From NCBI RefSeq assembly GCF_000423585.1, contig NZ_AUIG01000002.1, forward strand, positions 1 to 64,000: a stretch of 64,000 bases of DNA, read 5' to 3'. How positions within the stretch are numbered: the stretch's first letter is position 1; the number at the start of each line of letters is the position of its first letter. The stretch comes from Salinimicrobium xinjiangense DSM 19287. GTDB taxonomy: Bacteria; Bacteroidota; Bacteroidia; Flavobacteriales; Flavobacteriaceae. The notes beneath the pieces are model-generated. The model worked only from the letters and a program-made list of their open reading frames with translations. It was not told the origin of the DNA and ran no database searches. A program made the position numbers and the translations under genes. Below are positions 7,211 through 16,720 of the stretch, one piece after another.

Positions 7211-7798
7211 ATGTCACAATTCTGGTTGTATTTTCGCTTAGGCCTGGAACATGTCCTGGACTGGAACGCCTATGATCATATTTTGTTTTTAATAGTTCTG
7301 GTGGCCTCTTATTCATTTTTTTCATGGATCCGGGTTTTCTGGCTGGTCACCATTTTCACTCTGGGCCATACAATTTCTTTAATACTTTCAACCTATGATA
7401 TCGTAAGGGTTGATAGCTCCTGGGTGGAATTTTTGATTCCGGTTACAATTTTGGTTACTGCAATATTTAACATGGTCAATGCAAAGAAGAGAGAGAATAA
7501 AAACAACATCAGTGTTCTTTATCTCACGACCGCATTCTTCGGAATCATTCACGGCCTTGGTTTTTCCACCTATTTCAAAATGATCGCCGCAGGAACCAAA
7601 AGTAAATTTCTACCCCTGCTCGAATTTGCTTTGGGTATAGAAATTGCACAGATCATTGTGGTTTTGGCTGTGCTCATCCTCGCCTTTCTGCTACAAAATG
7701 TACTGGGAGTCAAACGCAGGGATTGGATTTTAGTAGTATCGGCCATTGTTATTGGTATTGTGCTGCCAATTTTAAAAGAAAATTATCTTGCGCTATAG
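7211..7798 (+). CDS. HupE/UreJ family membrane protein
   Basis: A 195-aa integral membrane protein with about six predicted helices. The N-terminal GLEHVLDWNAYDHILFLIVL and 'TLGHTISLIL' segments, followed by 'GIIHGLGFS' in the middle, carry the conserved Asp-His and His residues of the HupE/UreJ_2 family, thought to transport nickel or other metals. No hydrogenase or urease gene lies nearby, so the substrate is open. The ATG at 7211 gives a good N-terminus. It stands alone between the tRNA locus and the deaminase gene. Confidence 0.85.
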   Translation: MSQFWLYFRLGLEHVLDWNAYDHILFLIVLVASYSFFSWIRVFWLVTIFTLGHTISLILSTYDIVRVDSSWVEFLIPVTILVTAIFNMVNAKKRENKNNISVLYLTTAFFGIIHGLGFSTYFKMIAAGTKSKFLPLLEFALGIEIAQIIVVLAVLILAFLLQNVLGVKRRDWILVVSAIVIGIVLPILKENYLAL

Positions 7799-7908
7799 AA
7801 AATTTAACTTTCCTTTATTGGTTTAAATTCAGGCTTGCAATACATTAGTAAAGTTCAAATTTTCAGCAACTTAAGAGCTTCCTGTACTTGCAGCCATTAT
7901 TAAAAATT

Positions 7909-8340
7909 ATGCAGAGAACGAAGCAATTAAAATTTGACAAAGCCTACCTTAGAATTGCAAGGGAATGGGGCAAACTTTCCCACTGTAATAGAAAACAGGT
8001 TGGCGCGCTTATTGTGAAAGACAGAATGATAATTTCTGACGGATATAACGGAACCCCAACAGGTTTTGAAAATCCGTGTGAGGACGAAGAGGGTTATACT
8101 AAATGGTATGTTCTGCATGCAGAGGCCAATGCCATATTAAAAGTTGCCGGCTCTACACAATCCTGTAAGGGAGCTACTTTGTATATCACCATGTCACCCT
8201 GCAAGGAATGCAGTAAATTAATTCACCAGTCCGGAATTACCCGCCTGGTGTATAATATTGATTATAAAGACAACTCGGGATTAGATTTTTTAGAAAAAGC
8301 CGGGGTTGAAATAGAACAAATAAGTCAGCTGGATAGTTGA
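7909..8340 (+). CDS. Deoxycytidylate (dCMP) deaminase family protein
   Basis: A zinc-dependent deaminase of 143 aa, likely making dUMP from dCMP for dTTP synthesis. The zinc site is visible as LHAEANAI (His and catalytic Glu) and TMSPCKECSKL (two Cys), and the substrate region as 'SDGYNGTPTGFENPCED'. The frame is open upstream to a TTG at 7888, but the ATG at 7909 fits the family N-terminus. Its stop overlaps the TTG start of the S41 protease (TTGA), so the two are translationally coupled, a common pairing in flavobacteria. Other deoxynucleotide-pool genes in the window are nrdB, nrdA and dgt. Confidence 0.92.
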   Translation: MQRTKQLKFDKAYLRIAREWGKLSHCNRKQVGALIVKDRMIISDGYNGTPTGFENPCEDEEGYTKWYVLHAEANAILKVAGSTQSCKGATLYITMSPCKECSKLIHQSGITRLVYNIDYKDNSGLDFLEKAGVEIEQISQLDS

Positions 8341-9944
8341 AAAACAGGAATAACAAATATTTACCCTTACTACTGGGATTCGCCTGCGCCATTGGGGTGC
8401 TATTAGGTGCTGCACTTGATTTTTCCAGTTACACCTCCAGTTCGTTTTTAAAACCAAACAAAAAGAAGGAAAAGCTGGCAAGGCTCATTGACTATATTGA
8501 ATACGAGTACGTTGACGAGGTGGATATGGACAGTATCGTAGATGTAACCGTAAACGGGATTCTTACAGATCTTGACCCACATTCGGTTTATATTCCGCAG
8601 CAGGAATATGTCAATCTCAGCGCCAGTATGAAAGGAGATTTTGTGGGTATTGGGGTAAGCTTCCGCAACATTAATGATACAATTGCGGTCATTCAAACTA
8701 TTGAAGGCGGTCCCAGTGAAAGAGTCGGGATCAAAGGTGGAGATCGCATCCTCTATGCTAACGGAGAACCTCTTTTCGATTCAAATATTAGTGAAGATTC
8801 GATTACAAGTAAATTAAAAGGTGAAGAAAATACGAGGGTTGTTTTAAAAGTCTATCGTAAAGGGAACCCCGAACTATTGGAATTTGATGTAAAAAGGGGC
8901 CGCGTAGCTCTTAAAAGTGTCGATGCCGCTTATATGCTTTCTGAAGAGCTGGGCTATATTAAGATCAACCGCTTTGCTGAATCTACCTATAAAGAATTCA
9001 AAGAAAGTTTGCTACAGCTAAAAAAACAGGGAGCAACAAAAATCGCACTGGATCTTCGAAACAATCCGGGCGGTTATCTTGCTGAAGCTACCAAAATTGT
9101 AGATGAATTTCTTCCGGACAAGAAACTTGTTCTTATTACCAAGAATAAAAAAGGTGCTATAGAAAAAACTTACTCCACAAAAGAGGGAGATTTTGAGACC
9201 GGGGAACTTTACGTACTTATTAATGAGAATTCGGCATCGGCCAGCGAGATCATTGCCGGGGCATTACAGGATAATGACAAGGGAGTGATCATTGGAAGAA
9301 GGTCCTTTGGCAAAGGTCTTGTACAAAGGGAAATGGCTTTAGGTGACGGCAGCGCAGTACGTTTAACCATCGCTCGTTATTACACCCCCACAGGCCGGTC
9401 CATTCAGCGCCCGTACAATAATGGTAGTGAAGAATATTTTAATGACTACCTCAATCGCTATAAGAACGGTGAATTACAGAGCGCAGACAATATCCAGGTA
9501 GACGACTCCCTCAAATATGTTACTCCCGAAGGTAAAGTAGTCTACGGCGGTGGCGGGATAATTCCTGATATCTTTATACCTAAGGACACCAATTTTGAGA
9601 AGCAGAGTCTTAACCTGATGCTTAGAAATGGTTACATGGACGGTTTTATATTTGAAGTTCTCGAAAAAAACAGGGACTACTATAATGCTCTGAGCTATGA
9701 AGAATTTATGCAGAGAGAAATGATCTCTGACCAGATTATAAATGATTTCAGAGCTTTTATGCAGCGGGAAAATTTTGATGTGAAATTCTCTAATTACAGG
9801 CCGGTACTAAAAAGGTATTTAAAAGCTGCAATGGCTCAGCAATTGTTTGGAAGTACTGCTTTTGAACAGATCCTGAATGAAGAAGATCCTGCAATTGATA
9901 AAGTAAAAGAACTGGCCGCCGGTAATACCTCCTTCAGGAAGTAA
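8337..9944 (+). CDS. S41 family C-terminal processing peptidase
   Basis: A periplasmic, membrane-anchored serine protease of the CtpA/Tsp type, 535 aa. Residues about 8-28 form an uncleaved signal anchor (LPLLLGFACAIGVLLGAAL). A PDZ domain is near 85-175 and the S41 catalytic domain about 180-370. The Ser is in 'NENSASASEIIAGAL' and the Lys in 'RRSFGKGLVQ', the Ser-Lys dyad of the family. A C-terminal helical extension follows to 535. The start is a TTG at 8337 that overlaps the upstream stop codon by 4 nt. No ATG precedes the signal anchor, and the first internal ATG would remove it, so TTG initiation is the only sensible reading. Confidence 0.92.
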   Translation: MKNRNNKYLPLLLGFACAIGVLLGAALDFSSYTSSSFLKPNKKKEKLARLIDYIEYEYVDEVDMDSIVDVTVNGILTDLDPHSVYIPQQEYVNLSASMKGDFVGIGVSFRNINDTIAVIQTIEGGPSERVGIKGGDRILYANGEPLFDSNISEDSITSKLKGEENTRVVLKVYRKGNPELLEFDVKRGRVALKSVDAAYMLSEELGYIKINRFAESTYKEFKESLLQLKKQGATKIALDLRNNPGGYLAEATKIVDEFLPDKKLVLITKNKKGAIEKTYSTKEGDFETGELYVLINENSASASEIIAGALQDNDKGVIIGRRSFGKGLVQREMALGDGSAVRLTIARYYTPTGRSIQRPYNNGSEEYFNDYLNRYKNGELQSADNIQVDDSLKYVTPEGKVVYGGGGIIPDIFIPKDTNFEKQSLNLMLRNGYMDGFIFEVLEKNRDYYNALSYEEFMQREMISDQIINDFRAFMQRENFDVKFSNYRPVLKRYLKAAMAQQLFGSTAFEQILNEEDPAIDKVKELAAGNTSFRK

Positions 9945-10249
9945 CTTTTAAATTTTACCGGAAACTTCTATTCCCTCTTCCATTTCCGAGCCGGGAAATA
10001 TCTATTTACGGCTACTCCACTTCCTTCAGAAGTTATTTGCTCCGGGTTTCCGCCTAAATTATTATATGATTATAAGCAGCTGGGGAATACCTCTCAAAAA
10101 TGCCCTTTTCGGGACCTATACTTTTTAAAAAAAAATGCGGTTTTTTTAGCTTAAAGGAAAAACATCTTTATCTGGAGTTCCGCAAATAAAAAATCGTAAT
10201 CCTTTCTAGCTCCTGAAAGATCTTCAAAAAGACCTAAACCCGGCAGACA
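9945..10249. other. Intergenic stretch without a recognisable gene
   Basis: Between convergent genes. It holds an A-run/T-run hairpin (about 10129-10148: A-run, TGCGG, T-run) that could end the S41 transcript, and a partial copy of an AAAATGNCATTTT-like motif near 10096-10110. Nothing else is supported. Confidence 0.4.
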
Positions 10250-10447
10250 TTACTCCTGAGATTTTTCAGAAATAGAGCGTGACATTAAAAGGATAACCAT
10301 AAGAACCACCACGATGCTGGAAGCAAGGATTCCAATTAGAGCTGTTTTACTATCTCCCGCAAAGGCATTTTGAAAATCAAGAAAAGTAAAATTATAAATG
10401 ATCAGCCCGGTGGCAAGAACGATTAATAAATAAATAAAGGCTTTCAT
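10250..10447 (-). CDS. Small two-helix membrane protein of unknown function
   Basis: A 65-aa protein with two hydrophobic segments (about 4-22 and 36-56) joined by a short loop with NAFAGDSKTA, ending in a polar tail (SRSISEKSQE). No family is recognised. Its ATG overlaps the marC stop by 4 bp (10444-10447), which supports real, coupled expression. It may be an accessory to the MarC protein, but this rests only on position. Confidence 0.7.
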   Translation of the reverse strand: MKAFIYLLIVLATGLIIYNFTFLDFQNAFAGDSKTALIGILASSIVVVLMVILLMSRSISEKSQE

Positions 10448-11019
10448 ATAAACAGACTCTTAATATTGGTAGCAAATAATTTTACGGCAATTGCCAGAAG
10501 AATGACCCCAAAAATCTTTCGGATCACGTTGATTCCCTGTCTTCCTAGAAACCTTTCAATTTTTCCCGAAGACTTAAGGACTATATAGACAAAAATAATA
10601 TTTATAATAATGGCTGCAATAATATTAACAGTCGCATATTCCGCTCTTAGGGAAAGTATGGAGGTCATAGTTCCCGCACCTGCTATTAAAGGGAAAGCCA
10701 GTGGAACAACAGCAGCAGTTTCGGGCGCTTCATCTTTATAGAGCGTTATCCCAAGAATCATTTCAAGAGCCAGAAAAAATAAGATCAAGGCACCTGCAAC
10801 CGCAAAGGAATTTACATCGATCCCAATAAGGTTAAGTATTTCTTTCCCTACAAACAAAAAGGCTATCATGAGCAAACCTGCCACCACTGTAGCCTTTTCA
10901 CTTTGAATATGTCCTGCTTTTTTCCTTAAATCAATGATTATGGGAATACTGCCAATGATATCAATTACTGCAAAAAGGATCATAGTTGCAGTCGCAATTT
11001 CCCTAAAATTAAATTCCAT
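10444..11019 (-). CDS. MarC family integral membrane protein
   Basis: A polytopic inner-membrane protein of 191 aa with about six helices. The N-terminus MEFNFREIATATMILFAVID and the 'GSIPIIIDLRKKAG' and 'PLAFPLIAGAGTMTSILSL' segments are diagnostic for the MarC/YchE family. Despite its name, MarC is not established as an antibiotic resistance determinant; the family function is unknown. The ATG at 11019 is preferred over an in-frame TTG at 11040. A good flavobacterial promoter is seen at 11038-11066. Confidence 0.9.
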   Translation of the reverse strand: MEFNFREIATATMILFAVIDIIGSIPIIIDLRKKAGHIQSEKATVVAGLLMIAFLFVGKEILNLIGIDVNSFAVAGALILFFLALEMILGITLYKDEAPETAAVVPLAFPLIAGAGTMTSILSLRAEYATVNIIAAIIINIIFVYIVLKSSGKIERFLGRQGINVIRKIFGVILLAIAVKLFATNIKSLFI

Positions 11020-11037
11020 CACAAAAAAACTAGCCTG

Positions 11038-11066
11038 CAAAAGTACTTTGAATTAAAAGATTTCAA
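11038..11066 (-). promoter_or_regulatory. Predicted flavobacterial promoter of marC
   Basis: On the minus strand TTG (11066-11064) is followed after 18 bp by TACTTTTG (11045-11038). This matches the Bacteroidota pattern TTG-N17-23-TAnnTTTG. The ATG at 11019 is 18 bp downstream of the -7 box. Confidence 0.6.
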
Positions 11067-11133
11067 ATTATTCTTAGATAATTTTAACAGAATAAGACTT
11101 TTGGTTTAGCTTCGGAAAGCTGCCCGAAAAATT

Positions 11134-11141
11134 TATCTTTG
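11134..11141 (+). promoter_or_regulatory. Candidate -7 box of the DUF3109 gene
   Basis: TATCTTTG fits TAnnTTTG but ends only 4 bp before the ATG at 11146, which would give a very short or absent leader. No -33 TTG is at normal spacing. Confidence 0.35.
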
Positions 11142-11145
11142 CCGC

Positions 11146-11724
11146 ATGTTTCAGCTTGGAAAAACGATTATTTCTGAAGAGATCCTTAAAAAGGATTTTG
11201 TTTGTAACCTTTCGGCCTGTAAAGGAGCATGTTGTATTGCAGGCGATGCAGGCGCTCCTCTTGAAGAGTCAGAAACCGGAATTCTTGATGACATTTACCC
11301 CAAAGTAAAGCCTTACCTGCGGAAGGAAGGCATTGAGGCAATTGAAAAACAGGGCACTTCGGTCATTGGAGAAGACGGCGAGTACGAAACTCCGCTTATA
11401 GACGGGGCAGATTGTGCCTATGTCACCTTTGACAACAAAGGAACAGCCCTTTGCGGAATTGAGGAAGCTTATAACCAGGGAGATATTGACTGGAAGAAAC
11501 CTGTTTCCTGCCACCTTTATCCTGTACGCACCCAGGATTACTCAGAATTTTCTGCAGTGAATTATCACCACTGGTATATCTGCGACGACGCCTGCACCCT
11601 TGGAAAAGAACTACAGGTCCCCGTATATAAATTTGTTAAAGATGCTCTTATCAGAAAGTTTGGTGAAGACTGGTATGCCGAGCTTGAAAAAATCGCTGAG
11701 AAACAAAAAGAGCAGGAGACTTAA
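11146..11724 (+). CDS. DUF3109 family cysteine-rich protein
   Basis: A 192-aa soluble protein found widely in Bacteroidota. The N-terminal 'FVCNLSACKGACCIAGDAGAPL' region and later Cys residues (DCAYV, LCGIEEA, SCHLYPVR, ICDDACTLG) resemble the YkgJ-type metal-binding cysteine cluster, suggesting a zinc or Fe-S site. The function is not known. It is single and flanked by divergent marC. Confidence 0.88.
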   Translation: MFQLGKTIISEEILKKDFVCNLSACKGACCIAGDAGAPLEESETGILDDIYPKVKPYLRKEGIEAIEKQGTSVIGEDGEYETPLIDGADCAYVTFDNKGTALCGIEEAYNQGDIDWKKPVSCHLYPVRTQDYSEFSAVNYHHWYICDDACTLGKELQVPVYKFVKDALIRKFGEDWYAELEKIAEKQKEQET

Positions 11725-11860
11725 TATCATATTTAATTTTTTTAGCCCACCACATCAAACAAATGATCTTTTGATCAATGTAGCGTTAAATGCTGCTAAA
11801 AAGTTTCATTACCTCTCAAAAAGTCTATTTTTCATTATCTTTATTTTAAACTAAAAAATC

Positions 11861-12940
11861 ATGGAAAACAGGCGAAATTTTATCAAAAAATCCGGATTAG
11901 TTCTTGCTGCCACAGCTCTGCCTTTTCCTGGTTTTTTATTTGGAGCAGAAAAGAAAAAATTGGGTGTAGCCCTTGTGGGTCTGGGTGGTTACAGTACAAA
12001 TCAACTGGCTCCTGCCCTACAGGAAACAGAGCACTGTGAACTCCGTGGGATTGTAACCGGAAGTCCGCACAAAATCCCACAATGGCAGGAAAAATATGGA
12101 ATTCCAGATTCCAATGTTTACAACTATGAGAACATGCACGAGATCGCCAATAATGATGACATTGATGTGATCTATATAGTCCTGCCGAACTCCATGCATG
12201 CTAAGTATACCATTATTGCAGCTAATGCAGGAAAACATGTGTGGTGTGAAAAACCTATGGCAATGAATGCTGAAGAATGTCGGCAAATGATCGAAGCCTG
12301 TGAAAAGAATAAAGTAAAACTCGCCATAGGATACCGCCTCCAGCATGAAAAAAATAACCGCCTTATGATGAAGTGGGCCGAAACCACTCCTTATGGACCA
12401 ATACAGAAATTAACAGGCGAGGCAGGTTTCTTCAGCAGAAATCCCGGCTGGCGTGCGGTGGAAGAAATGGGAGGCGGTGCTATGTATGACATGGGAGTTT
12501 ATCCACTCAATACCTCCCGCTACACCACCGGCCGTGAACCCATAGCTGTTTCGGCCAGATCATCCACCAGCAGACCACAGGTTTTTAGTGAAGTGGATGA
12601 AACAATGGAATTTACACTGGAATTCCCCGACGGAATTAAAGCTCACTGCCGCACCAGCTTTGGAGAAAGCATGAACAAACTTGAGGTTAGCTGCCGTGAC
12701 GGGTCCTATTACCTTCAACCTTTTCAGTCTTACAGTGGTGTAAAAGGAGGAACGAGCGACGGCAAAGTTCTGGAGCCAATGAGAAAAAATCAGCAGGCTT
12801 TACAAATGGATGATGATGCTCTGGCTATTCTAAATAACAAGCCTTTAATTGTACCCGGAGAAGAAGGTTTAAAAGACATTATTGTGCTGGAAAAGATATA
12901 CGAATCGGCTGCGAAAAATGGGCAAAGAGTAAAAATATAA
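11861..12940 (+). CDS. Gfo/Idh/MocA family oxidoreductase, Tat-type export signal
   Basis: A 359-aa NAD(P)-dependent dehydrogenase of the glucose-fructose oxidoreductase type. The N-terminus MENRRNFIKKSGLVLAATAL has a twin-arginine motif (RRNFIKK) followed by a hydrophobic stretch, as in exported relatives. The Rossmann fold begins with 'GVALVGLGGYS' near residue 35. The signature CEKPMAMN (about 130) holds the catalytic-region Lys, and 'GGGAMYDMGVYPLN' lies in the C-terminal domain. The substrate is not evident and no sugar locus adjoins it. Export with a bound cofactor is inferred from the family and the signal. Confidence 0.88.
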   Translation: MENRRNFIKKSGLVLAATALPFPGFLFGAEKKKLGVALVGLGGYSTNQLAPALQETEHCELRGIVTGSPHKIPQWQEKYGIPDSNVYNYENMHEIANNDDIDVIYIVLPNSMHAKYTIIAANAGKHVWCEKPMAMNAEECRQMIEACEKNKVKLAIGYRLQHEKNNRLMMKWAETTPYGPIQKLTGEAGFFSRNPGWRAVEEMGGGAMYDMGVYPLNTSRYTTGREPIAVSARSSTSRPQVFSEVDETMEFTLEFPDGIKAHCRTSFGESMNKLEVSCRDGSYYLQPFQSYSGVKGGTSDGKVLEPMRKNQQALQMDDDALAILNNKPLIVPGEEGLKDIIVLEKIYESAAKNGQRVKI

Positions 12941-12945
12941 ACCTT

Positions 12946-12964
12946 CCAAAAATGCCATTTTTGG
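12946..12964. repeat. 19-bp inverted repeat after the oxidoreductase gene
   Basis: CCAAAAATG-C-CATTTTTGG: 9-bp arms around one central base, 5 bp past the stop codon. With almost no loop it is a poor classical terminator. It contains one of five exact copies of AAAATGNCATTTT noted in the window. Confidence 0.6.
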
Positions 12965-13205
12965 CACCTCTTTATTTCCGGATTTCAGGAAGAAATAATT
13001 CCGTTTCTTAATTGCTTTAACAATTCTTAAAACATTTATATACAGAGAGATATATTGAAAGGTTAACAATCCTTCAGTAACAATTTCTATTTATCGTGTT
13101 GAAAACTTTGTTGAAAAGCTTTCTGCGCCTGTAGGAGAAAATCTTACATAAATTCCAATATTTGTTACTGTCATTATTACCAAGACCAACCAAACTTAAT
13201 ATATC

Positions 13206-14183
13206 ATGGCCCAGTTAGAACCCATTTTGCAGGAGAACAAGGATAGATTTGTGATCTTCCCCATTAAACATCACGACATCTGGGATTGGTACAAAAAAAT
13301 GGAAGCAAGTTTCTGGACTGCAGAAGAAATAGATCTGCACCAGGACCTTACTGACTGGAACCACAAATTAACGTCTGATGAAAGATATTTCATCAAACAC
13401 ATTCTTGCCTTTTTTGCCGCATCTGATGGGATCGTCAATGAGAATTTAGCCGAGAACTTCGTAAATGAAGTTCAGTATTCTGAAGCTAAATTCTTCTACG
13501 GATTCCAGATCATGATGGAGAACATCCATTCTGAAACCTACTCCCTGCTCATCGACACCTACGTTAAGGATGAGAAGGAAAAAAATCAGCTTTTTAAAGC
13601 TATAGAAGTATTCCCCGCTATTCAGAAGAAGGCCCAATGGGCCCTTAAGTGGATAGAATCGGATTCTTTTGCTGAAAGGCTTATCGCTTTTGCAGCTGTG
13701 GAGGGAATATTCTTTTCGGGCGCCTTCTGCTCTATCTTCTGGCTGAAGAAACGCGGATTAATGCCCGGCCTTACCTTCTCTAACGAATTGATCTCAAGAG
13801 ACGAAGGCGTGCATTGCGATTTCGCCGTTCACCTGCACAATAACCACCTGGTGAACAAGGTGCCAAAAGAACGAATTAGAGCGATCATTGTTGACGCTTT
13901 GAATATCGAAAGGGAATTTATTACTGAATCCCTTCCGGTGAGTCTCATTGGCATGAACTCAAAACTCATGACCCAGTACCTGGAATTTGTTGCCGACCGA
14001 CTATTGGTAGAACTCGAATGTGAGAAGGAATACGGCACTGCAAATCCATTTGACTTTATGGATATGATCAACCTGCAGGGAAAAACCAACTTCTTTGAAA
14101 AAAGAGTCGGGGAATATCAGAAAGCAGGCGTGATGAATAAAGACAAAGACGCCGACAAAATCAGCTTCGACGCAGATTTTTAG
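13206..14183 (+). CDS. nrdB: Ribonucleoside-diphosphate reductase, beta subunit (class Ia)
   Basis: Carries the di-iron tyrosyl radical cofactor that starts ribonucleotide reduction. The 325-aa length is normal. Iron ligands and radical site are visible: '[11 protein letters not shown]' (Asp and Glu), '[20 protein letters not shown]' (Glu, radical Tyr in FYGFQ, Glu and His), and '[18 protein letters not shown]' (Glu and His). The Tyr in FYGFQ supports the Tyr-radical subclass. The C-terminal tail ends SFDADF, the region that docks on the alpha subunit. nrdA follows 119 bp downstream, so the order is nrdB-nrdA. Confidence 0.96.
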   Translation: MAQLEPILQENKDRFVIFPIKHHDIWDWYKKMEASFWTAEEIDLHQDLTDWNHKLTSDERYFIKHILAFFAASDGIVNENLAENFVNEVQYSEAKFFYGFQIMMENIHSETYSLLIDTYVKDEKEKNQLFKAIEVFPAIQKKAQWALKWIESDSFAERLIAFAAVEGIFFSGAFCSIFWLKKRGLMPGLTFSNELISRDEGVHCDFAVHLHNNHLVNKVPKERIRAIIVDALNIEREFITESLPVSLIGMNSKLMTQYLEFVADRLLVELECEKEYGTANPFDFMDMINLQGKTNFFEKRVGEYQKAGVMNKDKDADKISFDADF

Positions 14184-14302
14184 ACCAGCCCCCTAACCCC
14201 CGAAGGGGGAATATTTTAGCTTCACATAGTGAAGCACCTTTCAATAAATCGCTCATGCCTCCTCCCATTGGGGAGGGCGGGAGGGGCCTTAAACCTTCAG
14301 TT
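14184..14302. repeat. Composite G/C-rich repeat block between nrdB and nrdA
   Basis: The spacer holds CCCCC-GAA-GGGGG (14197-14209), a 7-bp inverted repeat GCTTCAC-ATA-GTGAAGC (14219-14235), and a CCTCCC/GGGAGG-type inverted repeat (about 14258-14288). Together they look like the dispersed intergenic 'CCCCTAACCCCCGAAGGGGG' family of Bacteroidota (family assignment from memory). The frame of nrdA reads through part of it from 14255, but the conserved protein begins at 14303. Confidence 0.6.
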
Positions 14303-16720
14303 ATGTTTGTAGAAAAAAGAGACGGCCGCAGAGAACCTATTATGTTTGACAAGATCACAGCCCGTATTAAGAAGCTGTGTTATGGATTGAACGTACTCGT
14401 TGACCCTGTAAAGGTGGCGATGCGGGTAATAGAAGGCCTCTACGATGGCGTCACTACCAGCGAACTTGACAATCTGGCAGCTGAGATCGCAGCTACCATG
14501 ACTACCTCTCATCCCGATTATGCTAAGCTGGCGGCAAGGATCTCTGTCTCTAACCTGCACAAGAACACAAAAAAGAGCTTTTCTGAAGTCATGACCGATC
14601 TCTATGAATATGTGAACCCGCGGACAAATCAAAAGGCGCCACTAATTGCCGATGATGTTTACGAGGTTATTCAGAACAATAAGGACCTGCTGGATTCCAC
14701 GATAATCTACAATAGAGACTTCCAATACGATTACTTCGGATTCAAAACTCTGGAACGTTCCTATCTGCTGAAGATCAACGGCAAGATCGCTGAGAGACCT
14801 CAGCATATGCTTATGCGGGTTTCTGTGGGAATTCATCCCGATAACATGGAAGCCGCCATTGAGACTTACGAGCTCATGTCGAAGAAATTCTTCACACATG
14901 CCACTCCTACTCTCTTCAATGCGGGAACTCCGAAGCCGCAAATGTCTTCCTGTTTTCTGCTCACTATGAAAGATGACAGCATCGACGGCATTTATGACAC
15001 GCTGAAGCAAACGGCGAAGATATCGCAATCTGCCGGCGGAATTGGCTTATCGATCCACAACGTAAGAGCTACGGGTTCATATATTTCAGGAACTAACGGA
15101 ACTTCAAACGGCATTGTTCCCATGCTTCGGGTGTTTAATGACACTGCGAGATATGTAGATCAGGGCGGCGGAAAGCGGAAAGGTTCCTTTGCGATTTACG
15201 TAGAGCCATGGCATGCCGATATCTTTGATTTCCTGGACCTGAAAAAGAATCACGGAAAAGAAGAAATGCGTGCACGCGACCTTTTTTATGCGATGTGGGT
15301 GCCCGATCTTTTCATGAAGCGTGTGGAAGCCAATGAGCACTGGACACTCATGTGTCCGCACGAATGCCCCGGACTTTATGATATCCACGGAGATGAATTC
15401 GAAGAACTTTATTTAAAATATGAAGCCGAGGGTAAAGGCCGCAAAAGCATAAAAGCCCGGGAGCTGTGGGAAAAGATCCTTGAATCACAGATCGAAACCG
15501 GAACGCCTTATATGCTTTACAAGGATTCCGCAAACAGGAAATCTAATCAGCAGAATTTGGGTACCATCCGTTCTTCAAACCTTTGTACAGAAATCCTTGA
15601 ATATACGAGCGAAGATGAAGTTGCAGTTTGTAACCTGGCATCCATTGCGCTGCCAATGTTCATCAAAGGCAATGAATTTGATCATAAAGAGCTATTCAGG
15701 ATCACCAAAAGAGTGACCAGAAACCTGAACAAGGTGATCGACCGGAACTATTATCCGGTGAAGGAGGCCGAAAATTCCAATTTCAGGCATCGTCCTGTAG
15801 GGCTTGGAGTCCAGGGATTGGCAGATACCTTTATTAAACTAAGGCTTCCATTCACAAGTGATGCAGCAAAAAAACTGAATCAGGAGATCTTTGAGACGCT
15901 TTATTTTGCTGCCGTTACCGCATCCATGGAAATGGCCAAAGAAGAGGGCGCTTATTCTACCTATAAAGGTTCACCTATGAGTAAAGGTCAGTTTCAGTTC
16001 AACCTGTGGGGGATCAATGATGAAGACCTCAGCGGAAGATGGGACTGGGCAAAACTGAGAAAACAAGTACTTAAAAATGGCGTTCGTAACTCTCTTTTAG
16101 TAGCGCCAATGCCTACTGCTTCGACCTCGCAGATCCTTGGGAACAACGAAGCTTTTGAACCATACACTTCAAATATTTACACCCGCCGCGTACTTTCGGG
16201 AGAATTTATTGTGGTAAACAAGCACCTGTTGGAAGACCTTGTGGAAAGAAATCTGTGGACAGAGGATGTCAAAAATGCCATTTTACGATCCAATGGTTCT
16301 GTACAGAATATCGATGTAATTCCTGAAGATCTTAAAGAGCTCTATAAAACAGTTTGGGAATTGAGCATGAAAGACATTATCGACATGTCCCGTCACAGAG
16401 GATATTTTATCGATCAGTCGCAATCGCTCAACCTGTTCATGGAGAATGCGAATTATTCTAAACTCACTTCCATGCATTTTTACGCCTGGAAAAGCGGACT
16501 CAAAACCGGAATGTATTACCTGCGGACTAAAAGTGCTGTGGATGCCATCAAATTCACTCTGGCGAAGGAGGAAAAGAAAGAAGAAATTCCTGCGGAAACA
16601 TCTAAACCTGTAGCTGTGCCCGTACCCGAAGGAACTTCTTTGAGTCCGGAGGAATTACGTGCCCTCATCGCCAGCTCCAGGGAAGCTGAAGGGGATGATT
16701 GTTTAATGTGCGGATCTTAG
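14303..16720 (+). CDS. nrdA: Ribonucleoside-diphosphate reductase, alpha subunit (class Ia)
   Basis: Catalytic subunit that reduces ribonucleoside diphosphates, 805 aa from the ATG at 14303. The start is set by the conserved [18 protein letters not shown], which opens the N-terminal ATP-cone (allosteric activity) domain (residues about 1-90). 'MSSCFLL' and '[13 protein letters not shown]' carry the redox cysteines, and 'SSNLCTEI' the thiyl-radical Cys region. '[20 protein letters not shown]' is the conserved barrel segment. The C-terminus ends CLMCGS, the CxxC shuttle for thioredoxin or glutaredoxin, after a Pro/Glu-rich linker. It is co-directional with nrdB. Confidence 0.96.
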   Translation: MFVEKRDGRREPIMFDKITARIKKLCYGLNVLVDPVKVAMRVIEGLYDGVTTSELDNLAAEIAATMTTSHPDYAKLAARISVSNLHKNTKKSFSEVMTDLYEYVNPRTNQKAPLIADDVYEVIQNNKDLLDSTIIYNRDFQYDYFGFKTLERSYLLKINGKIAERPQHMLMRVSVGIHPDNMEAAIETYELMSKKFFTHATPTLFNAGTPKPQMSSCFLLTMKDDSIDGIYDTLKQTAKISQSAGGIGLSIHNVRATGSYISGTNGTSNGIVPMLRVFNDTARYVDQGGGKRKGSFAIYVEPWHADIFDFLDLKKNHGKEEMRARDLFYAMWVPDLFMKRVEANEHWTLMCPHECPGLYDIHGDEFEELYLKYEAEGKGRKSIKARELWEKILESQIETGTPYMLYKDSANRKSNQQNLGTIRSSNLCTEILEYTSEDEVAVCNLASIALPMFIKGNEFDHKELFRITKRVTRNLNKVIDRNYYPVKEAENSNFRHRPVGLGVQGLADTFIKLRLPFTSDAAKKLNQEIFETLYFAAVTASMEMAKEEGAYSTYKGSPMSKGQFQFNLWGINDEDLSGRWDWAKLRKQVLKNGVRNSLLVAPMPTASTSQILGNNEAFEPYTSNIYTRRVLSGEFIVVNKHLLEDLVERNLWTEDVKNAILRSNGSVQNIDVIPEDLKELYKTVWELSMKDIIDMSRHRGYFIDQSQSLNLFMENANYSKLTSMHFYAWKSGLKTGMYYLRTKSAVDAIKFTLAKEEKKEEIPAETSKPVAVPVPEGTSLSPEELRALIASSREAEGDDCLMCGS

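Noticed and set aside
7211-7798. Urease or hydrogenase accessory role for the HupE/UreJ protein
   Set aside because: No urease or hydrogenase gene is in the window; only the membrane family can be stated.
13081-13205. NrdR or DnaA boxes upstream of nrdB
   Set aside because: A/T-rich repeats such as TTGAAAACTTTGTTGAAAAG are present, but no paired NrdR box or DnaA box consensus was found.
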